Below the pieces are notes generated by a model. It was not told the DNA's origin. It searched no databases and worked only from the letters and a program-made list of their open reading frames with translations. Below, one piece after another: positions 62,364-64,000 of a stretch of DNA of 64,000 nt. Each line of letters opens with the position of its first letter. Within the stretch, counting starts at the first letter, position 1. The DNA is from Pseudomonas lurida (GTDB lineage Bacteria > Pseudomonadota > Gammaproteobacteria > Pseudomonadales > Pseudomonadaceae). The stretch spans positions 62,001 through 126,000 of the forward strand of contig NZ_JAAMRE010000011.1 of NCBI RefSeq assembly GCF_013522705.1, given 5' to 3'. The position numbers and the translations under genes were made by a program.

Positions 62364-63509
62364 GTGCAGATTCAGGGTCATTACGAGCTCCAGTTCGAAG
62401 CGGTACGTGAAGCCTTCGCCGCGTTGTTCGATGACCCGCAGGAGCGTGGAGCGGCGCTGTGCATTCAGATCGGCGGTGAGAGCGTGGTCGACCTGTGGGC
62501 CGGCACCGCCGACAAGGACGGCGCTCAAGCCTGGCACAGCGACACCATCGTCAATCTGTTCTCCTGTACCAAAACCTTCGCCGCCGTCACGGCCCTGCAA
62601 CTGGTGGCCGAGGGCAAGCTGCAATTGGACGCACCGGTCGCCCAGTACTGGCCGGAATTCGCGGCGGCCGGCAAGCAAGACATCACCCTGCGCCAATTGC
62701 TGTGCCACAAGGCCGGTTTGCCGGCGATCCGCGAGGCCCTGCCCGCCGAAGCCCTGTATGACTGGAAGCTGATGGTAGACACCCTGGCTGCCGAAGCCCC
62801 GTGGTGGACACCGGGGCAGGGCCATGGCTATGCGGCGATCACCTATGGCTGGCTGGTCGGCGAGCTGCTGCGGCGTGCCGATGGCCGTGGGCCAGGCGAA
62901 TCGATTGTGGCGCGGGTCGCGCAGCCGCTGGGGCTGGACTTTCATGTAGGCCTGGCCGATGACCAGTTTCATCGGGTTGCGCATATAGCCCGCAGCAAAG
63001 GCAATATGGGCGATGAAGCCGCGCAACGTTTACTGCAAGTAATGATGCGTGAACCGGCGGCCATGACCACGCGGGCTTTTACCAACCCACCGTCTATTCT
63101 GACCAGCACTAATAAACCCGAATGGCGGCGTATGCAGCAGCCAGCGGCAAATGGTCACGGTAATGCGCGCAGCCTGGCCGGTTTTTATAGTGGTTTGTTG
63201 GACGGTAGTTTGCTGGAAGCTGACATGCTCGAACAATTGACGCGCGAACACAGTATCGGGCCGGATAAAACATTATTGACCCAAACCCGCTTCGGCCTGG
63301 GCTGCATGTTGGATCAACCCCACTTGCCCAATGCCACATTCGGCCTTGGCGCCCACGCTTTCGGGCATCCGGGGGCGGGCGGTTCGGTAGGTTTTGCCGA
63401 TCCTGAACATGATGTAGCGTTTGGGTTCGTCACTAATACACTCGGCCCTTATGTACTTATGGACCCGCGTGCGCAGAAGTTGGTCGGAATATTGGCCGGT
63501 TGTCTGTAA
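62364..63509 (+). CDS. EstB-type serine hydrolase (beta-lactamase/transpeptidase fold)
   Basis: Family VIII carboxylesterase-like protein of 381 residues starting at GTG 62364. The catalytic SxxK is NLFSCTKTFAA (Ser67, Lys70), and Tyr161 in ITYGWLVGEL is the probable base. GHPGAGGSVGFADPEHDVAF takes the place of the KTG motif. There is no signal peptide, so it is probably cytosolic. The substrate is unknown (short-chain esters are typical). It is 82 bp after the glycoside hydrolase gene and is followed by a lipoprotein gene, in the order I recall for dinG, esterase and OmpA-like genes in P. aeruginosa. Confidence 0.88.
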   Translation: MQIQGHYELQFEAVREAFAALFDDPQERGAALCIQIGGESVVDLWAGTADKDGAQAWHSDTIVNLFSCTKTFAAVTALQLVAEGKLQLDAPVAQYWPEFAAAGKQDITLRQLLCHKAGLPAIREALPAEALYDWKLMVDTLAAEAPWWTPGQGHGYAAITYGWLVGELLRRADGRGPGESIVARVAQPLGLDFHVGLADDQFHRVAHIARSKGNMGDEAAQRLLQVMMREPAAMTTRAFTNPPSILTSTNKPEWRRMQQPAANGHGNARSLAGFYSGLLDGSLLEADMLEQLTREHSIGPDKTLLTQTRFGLGCMLDQPHLPNATFGLGAHAFGHPGAGGSVGFADPEHDVAFGFVTNTLGPYVLMDPRAQKLVGILAGCL

Positions 63510-63651
63510 AACCCTTGCCGTTTCACAATTTTTTGTTACAAAGGCAACTATAAAAGGCGCTGAACGAAATCATGTAACTTAAATGTTCTGTAAGCGTCTG
63601 TTTAACGGGTCACTCAGACCCCCGTTTCTTTTCTCATTTTGTGGATATCTC

Positions 63652-64000
63652 ATGTTATCGAACAAGTCCTTGGCTCTGGCGCTTTGCCTCACTGTTACCG
63701 GCTGTGCACAAACTCCACAAAATGATGCCGAAGGTGGGCATTGGTGGTCATTCGGATCGGACAAGGCGGCTACCAAGGACGTTGTGAGCCAGGCCGATGC
63801 CAAGCCGGAGGCTAAACCCGCCGCTGGCGCCAAGCCTGCCGCACCGGCCACCGCTGCTGCTCCTGCGGCGACGCCTGCCCCAGCGCCTGCGCCGGTGGCC
63901 AAGGCCGACACCGGCTCCAGCTGGTGGCCGTTTTCATCCAAGAGCGCCGATGACAAGGCCGCCGACGCCAAGGCCGATCTGAAAGCCGATCTCAAAGCCG
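63652..64000 (+). CDS. Lipoprotein with Ala/Pro/Lys-rich linker (5' part; cut by window end)
   Basis: The first 116 codons of a lipoprotein: MLSNKSLALALCLTVTGCAQ with lipobox VTGC, then a WW-aromatic segment (GGHWWSFGSDK), an Ala/Pro/Lys linker, a second SSWWPFSSKS segment and the start of KADLKADLKA repeats. In the corresponding place P. aeruginosa has an OmpA-family protein, so the missing part is probably a peptidoglycan-binding OmpA domain; this is inference. A frame on the opposite strand here is a shadow. Confidence 0.75.
   Translation, partial: MLSNKSLALALCLTVTGCAQTPQNDAEGGHWWSFGSDKAATKDVVSQADAKPEAKPAAGAKPAAPATAAAPAATPAPAPAPVAKADTGSSWWPFSSKSADDKAADAKADLKADLKA

Noticed and set aside
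63579..63995. 138-codon minus-strand frame at the right end, Ala-rich
   Set aside because: The plus strand encodes a signal peptide with a lipobox at the same place; the minus frame is the reverse of its Ala/Pro/Lys linker.

Overview
The window is chromosomal DNA from a fluorescent Pseudomonas (P. fluorescens group). This is inferred from the high GC content, the gene order dapC-glnD-map / rpsB-tsf-pyrH-frr-uppS-cdsA-dxr-rseP-bamA-skp-lpxD-fabZ-lpxA-lpxB-rnhB-dnaE-accA-tilS-pyrG-kdsA-eno-ftsB-ispD, the LysR / frmA-fghA-ispF-truD-surE-pcm-nlpD-rpoS block, and REP-like palindromes of the P. fluorescens type. No rRNA, tRNA, CRISPR array, transposase, phage gene or plasmid function was seen.

Positions 1-40000 are a compact core region. 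On the minus strand lie dapC (cut by the window edge), glnD and map. Divergent from map, a promoter and an rpsB leader RNA precede rpsB-tsf. A long plus-strand run then covers nucleotide metabolism (pyrH, pyrG), translation (frr, tilS), isoprenoid synthesis (uppS, dxr, ispD, ispF), phospholipid and fatty acid synthesis (cdsA, fabZ, accA), outer-membrane assembly (rseP, bamA, skp), lipid A and KDO (lpxD, lpxA, lpxB, kdsA), replication (rnhB, dnaE), glycolysis (eno) and division (ftsB). Next come glutathione-dependent formaldehyde detoxification (a LysR regulator divergent from frmA-fghA) and the stationary-phase block truD-surE-pcm-nlpD-rpoS. After rpoS the order seen in P. aeruginosa (rpoS-fdxA-mutS) stops, and a cold-shock gene and dcd follow.

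Positions 41000-51500 hold a DNA-repair cassette on the minus strand: an MBL-fold exonuclease and an ATP-dependent DNA ligase, then a Lhr-type helicase and the phosphoesterase PdeM. The two halves are separated by a complete amino-acid ABC transporter operon in the order J-Q-M-O-P, as in aotJQMOP but without argR. A good match to a sigma-54 promoter precedes the transporter.

Positions 51700-57700 carry a QuiP-like acylase, a tight minus-strand cluster (DUF6231-like protein, YchJ, LEA2-type lipoprotein, histidine-rich SEC-C protein), a secreted collagen-like protein and a CopD-like membrane protein. Positions 57700-64000 hold dinG, a secreted agarase-like glycoside hydrolase, an EstB-type serine hydrolase and the start of a lipoprotein cut by the window end. 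The most interesting parts are the interrupted repair cassette with its sigma-54 transporter insert, the double SEC-C cluster, and several RNA hairpins placed against gene starts.
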